Shown here: positions 24,201-33,700 of the stretch, piece after piece
Position numbering within the stretch: position 1 is the stretch's first letter
Layout of the letters: each line of letters opens with the position of its first letter
Assembly: GCA_905178155.1 (NCBI GenBank)
Contig: CAJINV010000009.1
Span: 2,581,373 to 2,645,372, forward strand
Length of the DNA stretch: 64,000 bases
Reading direction: 5' to 3'
Source of the DNA: Amoebophrya sp. A120
Taxonomy: Eukaryota; Sar; Dinophyceae; Syndiniales; Amoebophryaceae
Made by a program: the position numbers and the translations under genes
The notes under the pieces: generated by a model
The model's input: only the letters and a program-made list of their open reading frames with translations
The model's database searches: none
What the model was told of the DNA's origin: nothing

Positions 24201-27200
24201 TCCATTGCTTATGCTCAGGAAATTTGGAATGCGAATACTACAAATAATCGTACGATAATTTATTTGCAATGCATACCCCAGCACTGGCAACGACCTCTGG
24301 TAAGACCACGCCCTTCATCGCAGTCAGTTGCTTGGAGACGTTTGTTATCCACCAAAAATATTTCAGGGTCTGGAAAGTTGTGATGCAAGTCTGCGATGGA
24401 TTAGTGCACTTGAAAGAATAGATGGGAGCCCCGCATGACAAGAAACTTCTAAGCTCCTCCTATGTGCTTCGTATTCCGTGTGGTGAATTACGGTTTTGAA
24501 TATTGACAGGCAAGAGCAGAGCATCTAGCTCGCGCACATGCATCACAGACCTCAGAGTCATGCCAGACATGCATGACAAGTCTTTAGCAAGTCTTGCATT
24601 CTTGTTCCAGACCCAGAGTGACATATTTGCATTATGCATATTTGTAACTCCGCCGATGGTGATGGACTTTGGTAAGTCGGGGTGGTGTTGTTCGTGCGCG
24701 AAAGCAGGTATCCCGTGTAAAAACGTCACCACCCCAGAGTCAACCTGGGGGTTTTGCAACACAAACCTAGAAATTATCATTATGGGGGTCACGCATGACA
24801 AGTTGCGGGCTGTACTGTAGTGCAGCATATTAGCAAGAGAATTCGTATAACAAATCCGTCTCTTTATCCTGTTTCCAGCATTACAAGTTCCAAAACACGA
24901 TGGGAATTGCCTCTCATGGATATGCGCATTACAAATGCTCTTGTGCTTGTAAATATGCATGAGAACTCCGGGGTGGAGATGTTTGTACGTAGGATAGCAG
25001 ATCGGTTTTCCTCTCGATCGAGAGAACGACCAGATGCAGAGTCAAAAACGGCTGGGGCGTTGTGGTCGCTTGGGGTTCCGTCCTCCATCCCCGGCGGCGG
25101 GCGGTAGGCCTTCATGGTCCCGTTCCGCTTTCCAGATTTTTCGTCTTTTTGCTCCTGCAGCTGATGTTCTTCACCGGCGGAGGTCGACGGCACAACCGCC
25201 CGACCCCCCGGACCCTTTTTACCGGCTAACACGCCGGTCGTAGTTCCTGCTGCTAAACCAGAAATCGGCCCTTTCCCACCGGTAGAAGTAGAAGCGGCCG
25301 CACCAGAAGCAGCTCCTTGATCGGCTAAAGACGAGCCGAATTTCTTTCCTTTCAACACATTTGACGTACCTCCGGCAGTGGAGCTTTTGATGGTTGTCGC
25401 AACGTCCTGATTTTTGGTGTTGGAGTCGGAAGTGGAAAAACCGCTGTTGTTTGCCAGCTTCGAAGATGAGCCGCTTGTTCCTTTCTTCCCGCCAACATGT
25501 TGACCGTCATTGCTCTTTCCCACCTGCTGTTCCTTTTTCAGCCCGGCCGCACCACCCTTCCCGCCTTTTCCCTTCCCTTTGTTGCCAGCACTGCCCTTAG
25601 TGTATGAACTGCAAAAGTATCGTACTCGTATAAATGCATGACAAATTCCCTCAGCATGAGAAATAACATTTGTAAATGCGGATTTACCTTAAAAAGAAGA
25701 TTTGTATATGCATTACTGCAATACGAGTACGATACTTTTGCACAGGATATGGTGCTGTGATCCGGCTTTCCTTTCTCCTCTCCGACCTTGATCCCCCCGA
25801 GCAGGTTGGTATCTTTCTCTAACATGAGCTCAAACGAATCCTGTTCCCGATAGTTGTCCTCTCCTTCCTCATCCACAGGGGAGTGGGTTTCGGGGTCAAA
25901 CATCGCCTCCATGTTGGTAAACGAGTTACTAGCAGCTTTCAAATTGTTGCAGCTCAACATCCCGGCTACTGGTACTGTCCCCGCGGCGTGAGCAGAAGAT
26001 GTTGATGCTTGCAAGTGGGAGGTGGTAATGTGCTGCGCATTCCCCGGGACGAAGTTGTAGCCAGTTGCGCTCACTACAGCCGTCGCTGCCGTGGCGGCGG
26101 ATGCCGCGTTTTGGTTTTGCATCTGGTGCATTTGGTGCAGAAATTGCTGTTGCTGCTGATGGTGATGGCCGCCTTGATGTTGGTCTTCGCTGCCAGCGAT
26201 TTGCCCGTACAGGACCCGTTGCTGGAAAGAAGTTGTAGGCTTGTTATCAAATGCAAAAGTGTCTGGGTCTGGAAGGTTACTCATGCATATTTTGCATGAC
26301 TCTGGATGTCTGTAATGCATGATCTAGCATCGCATATTTTTGGAGGCCTTCCTGATCCCTATCCCGCATGACAAATGCCCTCCCCCCGCAGCACAAACTG
26401 GGCTCCTCTTGCTGGTCACGCAATACAAATCTTTTTAGAGTCCAAAGTTAGCATCACAAGTTCCAACCTTCCAGACCCAGACATATTTGCAATGCATACT
26501 TGTTGGACGGCTGCAACTTCGTTTGATCTTGTTTGCTTGTTGTTCCCAGCAAGTTGAGTCCGTGCTTGTTGTTGTTCCCGCCCGTCATTGCTCCGACGTA
26601 CTTGTCGGTCGTTCCAGTTGATGCACCAACACCTCCTTCTGTATTGCTCTGCGCCCCTTGGATCTGTCTCGACGCGTGGTCAGCAGGCGCGAGTGGGTCG
26701 TGGTTGTTGTAGTACTGTACCAGTTGCTCGCTAGTCATCACTATCCTGTGCAAAAGTATCGTACTCGTATTGCAGTCATGCGTTACAAATCATCTTGTTA
26801 AGGCAAATCAGCATTACAAATTTTCTTTGTCATGCTGAAGAAATTTGCAATGCATTTATACGAGTACGATACTTTTGCAATGCATAATCACCACATCCGG
26901 GCTGCGGTACTTCATTTCGTAATCCCAATACTGCTCGCACATATGCGGATCGATCACGTCGCAGTGTGCCGCGAGAAGCAGGCTGTGCATCGACTGTTTC
27001 GTCTCCCCGGCGGAAAACAGGCGGTACCTGAGACGATATAATTATAAGGAAAAACCATTTACTTGCCGTGCGTAGCAGACACCACGTGGCGCACATCATG
27101 TCATGCTGCAGGCTTAACAAGTTTTTTAACAGCAGACAGAGCAAGCTACAGTCATTTTTGCTATGATCCTAAGATCTTTTATACTTCTCCGGATCCTGGA

Positions 27201-29558
27201 TTCTCTTCGTGTTGAGCAATTTTTCCCGAGTCTCCACGGTTAGCAAATCCTTCGAAAAGTCGATGAGGTCGTGGTCGAACAGCTTGTGGCACAGCATAAT
27301 CTTCTGCAGCCGATCTGTGCAATGCAAAAGCATCGCACTCGTCGTGGTATTGGTAAGCGCAGTCACGCAAGATAAATTTCCTTCCCAAGCTAAATCAGCA
27401 TGACAAATGGAAGCTGTCATGCTGAGCGAATTTGTATTGGAATCACTACTAGTACGATTTACTTTTGCAATGCATACGATCTACGCCGCACCCATACACT
27501 TGGAAGCACTGCTCGGTCAGGACTTCCCGATCCTGGAAATTCAGGGTTTGAAAGTACTGCGGGGACTCGAGCAATTTCCAGAAGTCCTGGCGTTCGAAGA
27601 TGTTGGAACCGACCGGAATTTTGCTCGTTTGTTGTTGATTGTTGTTCGCTGTCGTGCCAGCACCTCCAGTCGTTCCCATGTCTACATCGCCGGTAGTACT
27701 ATTGTTCCCTCCTGCGCCGGTCATCAGTCCGTAGTTGTACTGATGATTGTAGTTGTACGGCCCCGATGTGAGGTTTGTGCTGCCGTCCGCAACAGCTGTT
27801 TCAAAAGCCGCACGCCCAGCACCGTGGGTTGATGTACCGTGGTAGGGTCCGCCCATCGGCAATAAGCTCGCTTGATTTTTCACCGTCGCAGAAGCGGTAG
27901 TACCATCGAGCACCACCATGCCCGGTTTCTTCATGATCTTCGCACCAGCAGTAGCAGTAGTAGTACTAGTGTGACGATCCACACCGCTGCGGGTGCTGCC
28001 CACTTTCTGACTGCCGTTGTGCATGCTGCCCGGGGGAGAGATTTCCGGGTCGTTCGGGTTGGTCACGGACCCGTGCACTTGCTATGAAGCTCTCAAGCGT
28101 TAGTACACCCTCAACCGTCACGCGATTTATTGTCATGCAAAACGCACACCAGCAACAGCATCCACTTCCACACGATGAAGAAGCTACCTCGCATGACAAA
28201 TTGAAATTTTTGCAGGGCTTCTAAACAGCAATAAAATCTGTGCCAAGAAGTTTGCAATGCGAGAGGTGCAGGCTTCTTTTGCTTTTCCTATTCTTGCATG
28301 CCAAATTCATGCAACGGTTGAGAATGTAACATTAAAGAACGCCATATTTGCTGCTGTTGCAACAACACCTGCGCCGGCACCGGGATGCCATCGACGACGT
28401 CCGCAATGCCGTTTTCTTTCGCGTGCTGGTCGCTTGTATGCATTGCAAATGTGTCTGGGTCTGGAAATAACTTGTGATGCAAGGAAGGGAATACTATTGA
28501 GCACACTGCAATGCGCTCCCCAGCATGACAAGTTTTTCCGTGGTTCAGAGTTGCGCACTGCGCATGAGAAACTGCGTTTTTGCATGACAGACAAGAGGAC
28601 CGCTTCGGGGGCACGCAGTACAGAGTTCAGCGTCATGCCAGACTAGCATGACAAATCTCGCAAGCTCCCAGACGTCCAGGGATGTTTGCAGTTTATAGCT
28701 TGTTCCGTTGTACACATCCTGGGCGGGGGCCCCCGCACCGCGGACGCCGGAATTAGAGGTGTTGTAGTACGTCACGCCGCCGGCCTGGGTCGCCAGGATT
28801 ATGCAAGAAAAAAAGTGTGTAAGTGTAAATTTGTCTTGCAGATGCTGCAATACAGTTACACTTGTCATTCTGGATGTACATCAGAGGCTATTTTCATTAT
28901 ACGTGTTTTCGCGAGTACGCATGACAGGTTTTCTCTGTCATGCAAAACAAATCTGTGATGCTGTTCCTGCAAAAAAGCTACACTAACACACTTTTTTTCT
29001 TGGATAAGGATCGGGCCGTGCTGCAGGGTGTAATGATTTTCATGTTGTTGTTGACCATAATCTTCGTCGACTTGCAGCTGCAGCTGTTGATCTTCTTCGT
29101 GTAGTTCTTGCTGCATTTTTTCCATTTGATGCGGTTGGTGACCAAGACGAACAGCACCAGCAGCGACCTGGAGGTTGTAGCTGCTTTGCACCGCTGTTGT
29201 AGCAGAGGAACTGTGGTCTTGCAGAAAATGCTGCGCTATCAACTGCAAAAATGTCTGGGTCTGGAAGAGTCGGGGCTTGTCATGCAAATTTTGCATGATC
29301 TGTGAGATCTGTGACGCTGGTGCTAGCATCACAGATTTTTTGAGAGCTTCTTGATGCTACACACGCATGAGAAATGCCCTCTCCGCGTGCCAAGCACTGA
29401 CTCCTCTTGCTGCTCATGCAGCACAGATATTTTCAGAATCCGCAGCCAGCATTACAAGTTCCATTCTTCCAGACCCAGACATATTTGCAATCCATATGCA
29501 CGTCCGGGTGGTTTTGCACGGGTTGGAGGTAAACTGGCACCTCGTCACACTGGGTCAT
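18276..29558 (-). CDS. Long Gln/Asn/Gly-rich protein, unrecognised, about 27 exons
   Basis: Exons (descending): 29558-29497, 29236-29007, 28799-28698, 28436-28346, 28082-27477, 27315-27185, 27027-26887, 26741-26499, 26244-25750, 25602-24996, 24708-24641, 24345-24276, 24101-23827, 23546-23516, 23199-23134, 23022-22908, 22677-22486, 21984-21952, 21800-21771, 21460-21443, 21194-21151, 20965-20931, 20761-20720, 20404-20354, 18951-18915, 18772-18658, 18329-18276. Start MTQCDEVPVYLQPVQNHPDV; Gln/His-rich N-terminus; a conserved-looking block from exon 5 to exon 7 (FWKLLESPQYFQTLNFQDRE, FDHDLIDFSKDLLTVETREK, HCDVIDPHMCEQYWDYEMKY); a Gly/Ser/Lys-rich middle; then ESLQLPKQPPRPKEE and a helical segment. 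Frames were checked across about 14 junctions. The 3' end (18772 down to the TAA at 18276) is least certain. No domain family recognised; the Gln-rich N-terminus suggests a scaffold or RNP role only weakly. Confidence 0.6.
18330..18657. mobile_element. Probable introner near the 3' end of the Gln-rich gene
   Basis: Ends TACGAACACAC... and ...GTGTGTTCTCATA are a partial inverted match, and the interior holds TTGCATGACAAG and GCATGACAAAGG. No good flanking repeat, so borders are approximate. Confidence 0.5.
18773..18914. mobile_element. Family A introner in the Gln-rich gene
   Basis: 142 bp; flanks CGCGG/CGCGA (4 of 5); frame PSPIA|SPREC continues on removal. Confidence 0.88.
18952..20353. mobile_element. 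Giant (1402-bp) introner with family A ends
   Basis: Left TATCCATTGCAAAAGCATCG, right ends ATTTGCAGTGGATA; flanks GTAAC/GCAAC (4 of 5). Removing it with one flank copy gives AAKLPVPADLPSPIA in frame. The same short word AAATTTGAATTTCAA occurs near both ends in direct orientation. The interior has a telomere-like C-rich stretch and a Pro/Ser-rich plus frame (19215-19487) without recognisable function. Confidence 0.75.
19480..19514. repeat. Short telomere-like repeat inside the giant introner
   Basis: Degenerate run CCCCTAAACCC, TTCCTAACCC, TATTAACCC, close to the CCCTAAA telomere type. Only about three to four units. Confidence 0.6.
20405..20719. mobile_element. Family D introner in the Gln-rich gene
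   Basis: 315 bp; perfect flanking repeat CACGA; SDDSPVV|ACSSVAG joined in frame. Confidence 0.92.
20762..20930. mobile_element. Decayed family B introner in the Gln-rich gene
   Basis: Left end TATGTGCAAATATGTCTC is B-like; right end reduced to CAATGCTATA. No flanking match. Interpreted as an old copy. Confidence 0.5.
20966..21150. mobile_element. Family E introner in the Gln-rich gene
   Basis: 185 bp, short for family E; left TATCCTGAACAAAAAGAACG, right CGCTTTTACACAGGATA; flanks CCCCC/CCTCC. Confidence 0.72.
21195..21442. mobile_element. Family C introner in the Gln-rich gene
   Basis: 248 bp; perfect flanking repeat TTGCA; removal joins EPAKC and NVLFENGHD in frame. Confidence 0.92.
21461..21770. 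mobile_element. Family B introner in the Gln-rich gene
   Basis: 310 bp; left TATGCACTGCAAATACGTCG; flanks GCTTG/GCTCG. Only an 18-bp exon separates it from the family C copy at 21195. Confidence 0.85.
21801..21951. mobile_element. Family A introner in the Gln-rich gene
   Basis: 151 bp; flanks GTTTT/ATTTT; heterotypic ends (TATCCTGTGC left, GCAATGCATA right). Confidence 0.9.
21985..22485 (-). other. Canonical GT-AG intron in the Gln-rich gene (501 bp)
   Basis: Minus-strand donor GTAAAATGG, acceptor GGCATAG. Joins VPLWKL to KLWLLENPVENPD in phase 0. Contains a 10-bp triplicate (TACAACGTAA-like) at 22379-22407. Confidence 0.6.
22379..22407. repeat. Three tandem copies of a 10-bp unit
   Basis: TACAACGTAA, TACAACGTGT, TACAACGTAA in a row inside a canonical intron. 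Confidence 0.7.
22678..22907. mobile_element. Family A introner, long form, in the Gln-rich gene
   Basis: 230 bp; flanks TTCTT/ATCTT; SATPGK|NESLQLPKQ joined in frame. Longer than other A copies because of internal sequence unlike the usual core. Confidence 0.85.
23023..23133 (-). other. Canonical GT-AG intron in the Gln-rich gene (111 bp)
   Basis: Donor GTATAGAAT, acceptor AAAAAAG; joins RIVNLTG and ESPQIPFYN in frame. Confidence 0.6.
23200..23515. mobile_element. Family D introner in the Gln-rich gene
   Basis: 316 bp; perfect flanking repeat CCGGT. Confidence 0.92.
23547..23826. mobile_element. Family E introner in the Gln-rich gene
   Basis: 280 bp, near-perfect TIRs of more than 25 bp; perfect flanking repeat CCGTG; 31-bp exon before the next element. 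Confidence 0.93.
24102..24275. mobile_element. Family A introner, diverged, in the Gln-rich gene
   Basis: 174 bp; perfect flanking repeat CCCCA; AT-rich interior and weakened TIRs. Confidence 0.88.
24346..24640. mobile_element. Family B introner in the Gln-rich gene
   Basis: 295 bp; decayed left TIR (TATCCACCAAAAATATTTCA) but perfect flanking repeat TTTGT. Confidence 0.85.
24709..24995. mobile_element. Family E introner in the Gln-rich gene
   Basis: 287 bp; flanks GCAGG/GCAGA (4 of 5). Confidence 0.9.
25603..25749. mobile_element. Family A introner in the Gln-rich gene
   Basis: 147 bp; flanks TAGTG/TGGTG (4 of 5). Confidence 0.9.
26245..26498. mobile_element. Family B introner in the Gln-rich gene
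   Basis: 254 bp; perfect flanking repeat CTTGT; right tip is the A-type GCAATGCATA. Confidence 0.92.
26742..26886. mobile_element. Family A introner in the Gln-rich gene
   Basis: 145 bp; perfect flanking repeat ATCAC; heterotypic tips. Confidence 0.93.
27028..27184 (-). other. Canonical GT-AG intron in the Gln-rich gene (157 bp)
   Basis: Donor GTATAAAAG, acceptor GTCTCAG; joins RIQDPEK and YRLFSAGETK in frame. Confidence 0.65.
27316..27476. mobile_element. Family A introner in the Gln-rich gene
   Basis: 161 bp; perfect flanking repeat CGATC; left tip decayed to TGTGCAATGCAAAAG; joins YGCGVDR and LQKIMLC. Confidence 0.92.
28083..28345. mobile_element. Family C introner in the Gln-rich gene
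   Basis: 263 bp; flanks CTTGC/TTTGC (4 of 5). Confidence 0.88.
28437..28697. mobile_element. Family B introner with A-type tip in the Gln-rich gene
   Basis: 261 bp; left TATGCATTGCAAATGTGTCT; perfect flanking repeat GCTTG. Confidence 0.9.
28800..29006. mobile_element. Family F introner in the Gln-rich gene
   Basis: 207 bp; ends TATGCAAGAAAAAAAGTGTG and CACACTTTTTTTCTTGGATA; perfect flanking repeat AGGAT. Confidence 0.92.
29237..29496. mobile_element. Family B introner in the Gln-rich gene
   Basis: 260 bp; flanks TGCGC/TGCAC; first intron of the gene, after only about 20 codons. Confidence 0.9.
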
Positions 29559-30774
29559 TTTTGTTTTCCACCTGCTTCCACCGATGATACTGCTCGCCCG
29601 GGAAAACGATATCGTCGCGTCGCTGCTTGCTTTTTGCTCTGTCTTTACGACTTGGATTTCCTTCTAATTGTAGTTGCACTCACGAAAAATAACAATAACT
29701 GTTTCTCAACGAATAAAAACAACGAACCAGTCGTAGAAATCGGGCAAAGTTGTTCCCATAGCAGCTTTGTGTTTTCTTCGCTCTACCAACCTCTTGCACT
29801 TTTGCATAGTTCGCGTTCCTCTTTTTACGTTTAGAATAGGTATGATCCTTCACACCATTCCTTCCGCTCAATCGTATCATGGCTTTTGCTGATGAAAGCG
29901 ACAAGGAGTTCTTCGCTCGTCGTGCTTCTGCTAACTTTAATATCTCCGCTTTTGATCATCATCATGCGTCTACTTGGCGTCTCTCCTAAGAAGTGTAGCA
30001 CTTTTTGTTTTTTGTTGCCTTTTGCCATTAGGTAGCTCGGCTACCGCCAAGTCAATGGGGAGCACCTGCAGCTTTCTTTGAAGATGCTAAGTACTTCACG
30101 ATCAAACGCAAACACAGACACGAAAACAATATCATAAAGATCGGCACCGATCGACCGACAGAGTGCGTGGCATACCACTACCGCCATAATGCTAGCGACA
30201 TATTACAATTTAAAGTTATTCATTCGTCGAAACATGGTTCGTTTCTGAAGATTCCGCCAATTATACAGGATGATCTAGTACTACTCTATAAATTCGAAAT
30301 CATGATGCTCTTAAAAAAAAGAGTGCGTCGTGCGGGTGCAGGACGAGCAGGAGCAAATTACATTTTGCCATATCGTTATCGTCCAAATCCAAACTCAAAC
30401 ATTAGCAAATCGATACGTTCGTGTAAGTAACTGGTGCAAGCGACGAGCTTATAATCGTGTCATTGTGATCAGGAACGGCCGGAGGTTGTGAAACGCACTT
30501 GCTTCTATCTATATGCGTAATGATAAAACTTTTGAACGGATAAGGGGCACAAGACCCCCCGTTTTAGTTATCCAAAAACTTAGTTCTTGTGATTTAGGTT
30601 TAAACTAGAATGTGAAAAATGAAAACGAGTACAACGCGATGGACTCGTCATAGTACTATTGTTAATAGTTGCGCCAGCCATAGTGACCGTCTGTTCTCAA
30701 CCAAACACAACAAGTTCCCGTTCACCCCTATCATGTATAATGAGTGCCGTTATTAAAATAGCACCTCCTCCTCA
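29559..30774. other. Intergenic region
   Basis: Lies between the Gln-rich gene start and the coiled-coil gene stop. A 65-codon minus frame at 30028-29831 (MAKGNKKQKVLHFLGETPSR) and an 87-codon plus frame at 30167-30430 are open but unsupported. No introner. Confidence 0.4.
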
Positions 30775-33700
30775 TCACGACAAATACCGCAACAATTGCG
30801 ACGTCTTTCTCTGTTGCTCCCGGAGCTCCGCTAGCGAACTCCTTTCCACCGCCTCCTCTGCCTCCAAGGCCCGTCTACTCGATGGCTATGAGAGTGGGCA
30901 ACTAACCACTTCTCCTCGACGCCCTCGCTTGTGTTTGTCATGCACGATGATCACCAATGAATCCATTTTCTTTTTCTGCCTCGTGGCACTGTTTGCATGA
31001 CCAATTGCGGAAGTAGCCCAAACTACAGAACCACTACACTTGACCCCAGAAGAACTTGTTATGCACAGGCCCCATCATGTCGATGTGTGCTGCTCCTGTC
31101 TGTATTGCTGCTTACTACGAGAGGGAAAGTTGTGCACTACTCTCATAAAGGCGACGGCGTGGGCACGACCTTGTACGGCGCAAAAGTCCTACTGGAGCTT
31201 CCCACCGGGATGGTGCCCGTACTGGTCTTGCTGCTGCTATTGGGGAGCACCGGCACGATTCGGTGACTATTGATGGACGTAGTTGCCGGCTCTGCTGCTC
31301 GTTGATGTGGATCTGGCGCTGGAATCCGATTTATGGAAATCGTTGGCGCAGAAGTAGGCACGAGAGCGGACTGCTGCTCAAACGCCAGATGATTTCGCTC
31401 CAGGTTGTTCCGCATTTTCCGCAAGTAGACGTCCTCATTGCGCCAGGCGGAATTCTCCTGCTCGCTCCGCTGCAGCAGCCTCTGCGTCCGGTCCAGCATC
31501 CCTGCGTCCTGCGCGATTTGGCGTTGGATTATCATACGGAAAACCTCTACTCTACAAACCCCGCCAAGACCCGACACAATGAATCAAAAGCCTACGATCG
31601 CATGGCGTGTAACTACCGACCGACGGAATTGGAAGCACTATGATCGCGACGAGTTACCAAATCCGCGAAATTTTAAAATTTTATTTTTATGAAGACGGCA
31701 AATCCGCGAAATTTTAAAATTTCATTTTTATCAACAGTAAAACTGAATGAATGAGCCAAAGACGGACACTCTGTGTCTGTGATCGCTCAGATGTATTTGG
31801 TGTTTTCTCCAAATAACGCGACAAATCCGCGACTTTCCAAAATTTTATTTTTATTAACACAAAGACTCCGCGAATTTTCAAAGTTTTATTTTTATTGTGA
31901 TGCAAAGTTCGTACATATTAACTGTACACTCATCAAACTGTTTCGCGAAATCCGGCTCTTCATCATTCCCATGACTGTTGCACTAAAAATCACTTCCACA
32001 TAGGAGTGGCAAACAGGCTTCTCCTGTGGAGCCGCGTCAGAGGGTGGTGGTCGGGTCAGTGTGAAAAATGCAAATCGACGCACTTAGACTTACACGAAGA
32101 CACGGGGCTTGGGCGGGGGGGGTGGGTACGTTTTCACTCAGGTTAAGAAGTAAGGAAACTTCGTCGTCTATCCAAGAAAAAAAAGTGTTACACTTAGACA
32201 CGACGTCATGCGATTTCAGCATCACAAACTTGCACGGTATGGCAGACAAAACTTGTCTTAATGCAGCGGTCACAAGGGTGAACACAAAGTACTATGAACT
32301 AACTGGGTGGACCCTGTGACTGTGTGTGCAGATCCTGCATGACAGAGCGCGTCTCTCTTGCTTAGTCTGCAGCAGCCCAATGCGTCACTGTAACAGTTTT
32401 TTCTTGGCATATTTTCTCGGGTAGAGAGTTCCTGCTGCAGCCGCTGGATCTCTGCTTTCTGCATGGAATTGGAGCGGTATGAAAGTGCCACAGCTTCCCC
32501 CTGCTCGTCTCCCTCATTTGTCGTGCAGAATGGTAAACGCAGATGGTGCTGCGGCTGACTTGTGGCACTGTTTGTGTTTGCATGACAAATTTACTCGAAG
32601 CTGTCAAACGGTACCTCTACAGTGCGCAGCACGAACTTGTCATGCGCAGGCACAACAGGCTCAATCTATTTACTCACTACTTCTTACGTGTAGTCTCTAG
32701 TGATGCATATGCCTTTGGTTACCAGATGATGGGGAGAGAAGCTATACACTCTCATACGCGGTCCGTGACCTCGAACTCAACAAGCTTTTGCCGGGCCTGG
32801 GGTAAAATTTTAACGTAGCAGCTGGAAAGATCTCCGTTGAAAAAATGTGCTGAAATTGACTTGAAGCAGCAGGAGCATCACAAAATCGGTTACTCTAGCA
32901 GGATTTGCATTTGCGTAAGAACAATTCTTTCACTAGATTAATACCTCTGATATCCATTTTGTCTTCGCGTCCACCTCCTGCATCAGCTGTCGTTTCTCCT
33001 CTGCACACCGCCCGTAGTCTATTTCTATGGCGCCTTAGCAGATGGGACAAGCTCAACTGGAACTATAATGCGTGTGAAGTAAAAAACATACATGTGAATT
33101 GTCTGGTTATGTTGATGGTGAAGTCTAGAATGAGACACCCTTAGCAATGCTCTGCCAAACCGCATCGACTAAATCCGGACAAAATTATTTGTCGTGCAAG
33201 GTCGAAGCACGCAGATCATACTCGTGCAGCTACCTGTGCTGTTTATTGAGCAAGACAGATAATTTCGACTCTCACTCTACTACCTTGATGTTGTTCCAGT
33301 TGAGATTCGTTCTCCATTTGAAGAGCAGGGCATAATTTTCACCTCTTGCCTCTGCTTCTCCGCGTTTTCGACCTGTTTCTTCATGTTTTCCATCTCTTCC
33401 GAGTCCCGAACTTGCCTCCTCCGCAAGTTTTATCAACTGGAAAAGTGTCTGGGTCTGGAAGAGTGCAACTTGTCATGCTAAATCTGAAGCATGCAAAATA
33501 ATTCTGTGTTGCATCATTACCAAAAGCTGTCAACTTTTGACGTGATCGAGAGGCAGTTTCTCATGCAGGATAGACATGATAGAACTCTCACAGAGTCTGT
33601 CATTCTATGTCCTACATCTACATGCCAGACCTCATGGGTCATGGAAAACCTGCATGACAAGTCTGGAACTCTTCCGGACCCAGACATTTTTACATTTGAT

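Noticed and set aside
30167-30430. 87-codon plus-strand frame (MAYHYRHNASDILQF)
   Set aside because: Isolated, on the opposite strand to all supported genes, and without recognisable features.
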